The position numbers were made by a program, and so were the translations under genes. Shown here piece after piece: positions 5,748-7,830 of a stretch of 7,830 bases of DNA. The stretch spans positions 1-7,830 of the forward strand of contig JBJMJE010000326.1 in NCBI GenBank assembly GCA_045806505.1. The letters run 5' to 3'. The first letter of the stretch is position 1; each line of letters begins with the position of its first letter. The notes under the pieces were generated by a model. That model was not told the DNA's origin. It ran no database searches and was given only the letters and a program-made list of their open reading frames with translations. Origin of the DNA: DASVFB01 sp045806505. GTDB lineage: Bacteria; Actinomycetota; Thermoleophilia; Gaiellales; Gaiellaceae.

Positions 5748-6368
5748 GTGCGATTTTCGGTAGTCCTCTTCGATCTCGACGGCACGCTCGTCGACTCCGC
5801 CGCGGCGATTCTCGGCTCGTTCCACCATGCGACGGAAACGGTGCTGAGCAGGCGTTTTCCGGATGAGCAGATCCTCGCGCAGGTCGGAGGTACGAACCTC
5901 GCGCACCAGATGCAGCTGCTCGATCCCGAGCGGGTCGACGAGCTGGTTCGCGTCTATCGCGAGCACAACGATCCGCAGTACTCGGAGCTCGCGTGCTTCG
6001 ACGGCGTTGTCGCCGTGCTCGAGCAGCTGAAGGCCGAAGGCCGCCGGCTCGGCGTCGTCACGGCGAAGCGCAGGCCCACCGTCGAGCGGGTGTTCGCGGG
6101 CGCCGGAATCGCCGGCTTCTTCGACGTCGTCGTCGGCTCCGACGACACCGAGCGCCACAAGCCGCACCCCGAGCCGGTGGTCAAGGCGCTCGAGCTACTC
6201 GACGCGCGTCCTTCGGATGCCGCGTACGTCGGCGACTCCCCGTTCGACGTCGCAGCCGCACGCGGGGCGGGCGTCTTCGCCGTCGGGGTCGGCTGGGGCG
6301 GCATCCACCGAGTCGAGGACGCGGACGCCGTCGTCGATACGCCCGAGGAGCTCCTTGGCGTCCTCTAA
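5748..6368 (+). CDS. HAD-superfamily phosphatase, PpaX/Gph-like
   Basis: This 206-residue protein has a GTG start and a TAA stop at 6366-6368. It has all four HAD motifs: DLDGT with nucleophile Asp9 and acid/base Asp11, Thr105 in VVTAKR, Lys138 in HKPHPEP, and GDSPFD with the Mg-binding pair Asp163 and Asp167. The helical cap between motifs I and II marks subclass IA. HNDPQYSELACFDGV before motif II and FFDVVVGSDDTERHKPHPEP around motif III resemble PpaX, the phosphatase that hydrolyses pyrophosphate, but phosphoglycolate phosphatases are similar and the substrate cannot be fixed by eye. Its end overlaps the ligA start by 14 bp in a different frame, indicating translational coupling. The length is about normal for PpaX. 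Confidence 0.93.
   Translation: MRFSVVLFDLDGTLVDSAAAILGSFHHATETVLSRRFPDEQILAQVGGTNLAHQMQLLDPERVDELVRVYREHNDPQYSELACFDGVVAVLEQLKAEGRRLGVVTAKRRPTVERVFAGAGIAGFFDVVVGSDDTERHKPHPEPVVKALELLDARPSDAAYVGDSPFDVAAARGAGVFAVGVGWGGIHRVEDADAVVDTPEELLGVL
6345..6350 (+). promoter_or_regulatory. Shine-Dalgarno supporting the ligA TTG start (GAGGAG)
   Basis: GAGGAG ends 4 bases before the TTG at 6355, slightly closer than usual. It lies inside the last codons of the HAD gene and fits coupled translation. Confidence 0.45.
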
Positions 6369-7830
6369 GGCGGGCTCGCGCGCCGAGGAGCTGCGGGAGC
6401 TGCTGAAACGGTACGGGTACGCGTACCACGTCCTCGACGACCCGGAGGTGCCGGACGCGGAGTACGACCGTCTCTTCGACGAGTTGGTCGAGCTCGAGCG
6501 CGACCTGCCCGAGGGCGAGGTTCCGCCGGACTCGCCGAGCCGCCGCGTCGGCGCGCCGCCTTCGGACAAGTTCCGCAAGGTCGAGCACATCGTGCCGATG
6601 GGATCGCTCGACAAGGTCACCACCGACGAAGCGCTGTTCAAGTTCGCGGACGACGTCAAGAACCGCCTCGACCGCGACGACCCGGTGGCATACGTCGTCG
6701 AGCCGAAGATCGACGGCCTCGCGATCAACCTCACCTACGAGAACGGCATCTACGTTCGCGGCGCGACGCGCGGCGACGGTACGCGCGGCGAGGACGTGAC
6801 GCCGAACCTCCGGACCGTGGACGCGATCCCGCTGTCGATGTCCGGGGACGATCCGCCGGCGCTGCTCGAGGTGCGCGGCGAGGTGTACATGCCGCTGTCC
6901 GGCTTCCGGAAGCTGAACGAGCGGCTCGTCGCGCAGGGAAAGAAGCCGACGCCGAACCCGCGCAACGCCGCCGCCGGGTCCGTGCGTCAGAAGAATCCCG
7001 GGGTCACGCGTGAGATGCCGCTCTCGATCTGGATCTACGGCACGGGCGGCCGCGAGCGCATCGAGTTCGAGTCGCATTTGCAGGAGCTGCAGTGGCTCCG
7101 CGAGCACGGCTTCCGCACCAATCCTTTCGCCGAGCGATTCGAGTCGATCGAGGACGTGGCCGCGGCGTGCCGCGACTGGGAGCGCCGGCGCTCGGAGCTC
7201 GACTACGAGATCGACGGCATCGTGATCAAGGTCGACTCGATCGCGCAACAGCGCGAGCTTGGCTCACTGCACCAGCGACCGCGCTTCGCTCGTGCATTCA
7301 AGTGGGCGCCGATGACGGCGGCGACGCGGCTGAACACCATCATGATCCGCGTCGGCCGGACCGGCGCGCTCAACCCGTGGGCGGTGCTCGAGCCGGTCGA
7401 GGTGGGCGGCGTCACGGTCTCTCGCGCGACGCTGCACAACGAGGACGACATCAACCGCAAGGACATCCGCGAGGGCGACGACGTCATCATCCAGCGCGCC
7501 GGTGACGTGATCCCGCAGATCGTGGGGCCCGCGGGTAAGCACCGTCCGGGAACGAAGCCGTTCAGGATGCCGGCGCAGTGCCCGCTCTGCGGCTTCGACG
7601 TCGTCAAGCCGGAGGGCGAGGCGATGCACCGCTGCCCGAACCGCGCCTGTCCGTCCCGCGGCCTCGAGACGCTGATCAACTGGACCGGGGTCGCCGACAT
7701 CGACGGCGTCGGCGAGCAGACGATCCGCGTCCTGTGGGAGAAGGGGCTCGTCCGTTCGCTGCCCGATCTCTACCGCCTGACCAAGGATCAGCTGGTCGAG
7801 CTCGAAGGGTTCGCGGAGCTCTCCGCGGGC
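6355..7830 (+). CDS. ligA: NAD-dependent DNA ligase LigA, 3' truncated by the window end
   Basis: The frame is open for 492 codons to the last base. LigA seals nicks during replication and repair using NAD+. Domains run in order. The N-terminal NAD-binding domain Ia has YHVLDDPEVPDAEYD with Tyr24, His25, Tyr37 and Asp38. The adenylation domain has EPKIDG with nucleophile Lys118, then TRGDGTRGEDVTPN, and DYEIDGIVIKVD. The OB fold contains VGRTGALNPWAVLEPVEVGG, and the zinc finger has Cys409, Cys412, Cys427 and Cys432. The helix-hairpin-helix region has begun by the window end; the rest of it and the BRCT domain lie outside, so roughly a quarter to 30 percent of the usual 670-700 residues is missing. 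The start is TTG at 6355, because no ATG or GTG in frame precedes the conserved N-terminus suitably and a GAGGAG lies upstream. The Cys427-x4-Cys432 spacing resembles the Thermus enzymes rather than E. coli (x5). Confidence 0.96.
   Translation, partial: MASSKAGSRAEELRELLKRYGYAYHVLDDPEVPDAEYDRLFDELVELERDLPEGEVPPDSPSRRVGAPPSDKFRKVEHIVPMGSLDKVTTDEALFKFADDVKNRLDRDDPVAYVVEPKIDGLAINLTYENGIYVRGATRGDGTRGEDVTPNLRTVDAIPLSMSGDDPPALLEVRGEVYMPLSGFRKLNERLVAQGKKPTPNPRNAAAGSVRQKNPGVTREMPLSIWIYGTGGRERIEFESHLQELQWLREHGFRTNPFAERFESIEDVAAACRDWERRRSELDYEIDGIVIKVDSIAQQRELGSLHQRPRFARAFKWAPMTAATRLNTIMIRVGRTGALNPWAVLEPVEVGGVTVSRATLHNEDDINRKDIREGDDVIIQRAGDVIPQIVGPAGKHRPGTKPFRMPAQCPLCGFDVVKPEGEAMHRCPNRACPSRGLETLINWTGVADIDGVGEQTIRVLWEKGLVRSLPDLYRLTKDQLVELEGFAELSAG

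Noticed and set aside
6181..7248. A 355-codon - strand frame opposite ligA
   Set aside because: It is antisense to the clear LigA domains, with an Arg/Val/Asp-rich shadow composition and no recognisable motif.
1..7830. Mobile element, CRISPR array, toxin-antitoxin or defence system
   Set aside because: No transposase, integrase, direct-repeat array, tRNA-adjacent attachment site or defence-type protein is present; all space is filled by housekeeping or transporter genes.

Overview
The window comes from a very GC-rich bacterial chromosome with densely packed genes and frequent GTG and TTG starts. The base composition, the LigA and TruA types, a winged-helix protein of the HTH_42 (AlkZ/YcaQ-like) family, an MMPL transporter and a stand-alone VIT-type membrane protein together suggest a high-GC actinobacterium. 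The class Thermoleophilia is my best guess, but this is inferred from gene style and not from a marker tree. I see no insertion sequence, CRISPR array, rRNA, tRNA or prophage gene.

Layout. (1) Bases 1-646 (+) hold the last 214 codons of a ParA/Soj-type ATPase. (2) Bases 653-1747 (-) encode a 364-residue HTH_42-family protein that converges on parA, with 6 bases between the stop codons. (3) Bases 1771-1802 form a perfect 14-bp hairpin with a 4-base loop, probably the terminator of the next unit. (4) Bases 1827-3962 (-) encode an MMPL/RND-type membrane transporter. Upstream of it on the same strand, bases 3995-4486 (-) encode a small VIT/CCC1-like membrane protein. (5) Bases 4487-4565 are a divergent intergenic region, visibly richer in A+T than its surroundings. 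(6) On the + strand follow truA (4566-5276), a 137-residue protein I do not recognise (5299-5712), a PpaX-like HAD phosphatase (5748-6368) and the first 492 codons of ligA (6355 to the window end). ligA starts at TTG, overlaps the HAD gene by 14 bp and is open to the last base.

How the parts fit. The + strand cluster serves housekeeping roles: tRNA pseudouridylation, a small-phosphate phosphatase and NAD-dependent DNA ligation. The - strand pair combines a putative metal-ion transporter with a putative lipid or hydrophobic-compound exporter. The two need not be functionally linked.

The least ordinary signal is regulatory. Four genes (HTH_42, MMPL, VIT-like, HAD) have a TAnnnT (-10-like) hexamer ending only 6-8 bases before a GTG or TTG start and no convincing Shine-Dalgarno, which suggests leaderless transcripts. 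truA and ligA instead have a purine-rich Shine-Dalgarno. Two small hairpins carry a TGA stop codon inside their 4-base loops. No clearly new multi-gene system is visible; the regulatory pattern, the unrecognised 137-residue protein and the VIT domain without a ferritin-like partner domain are the best leads.
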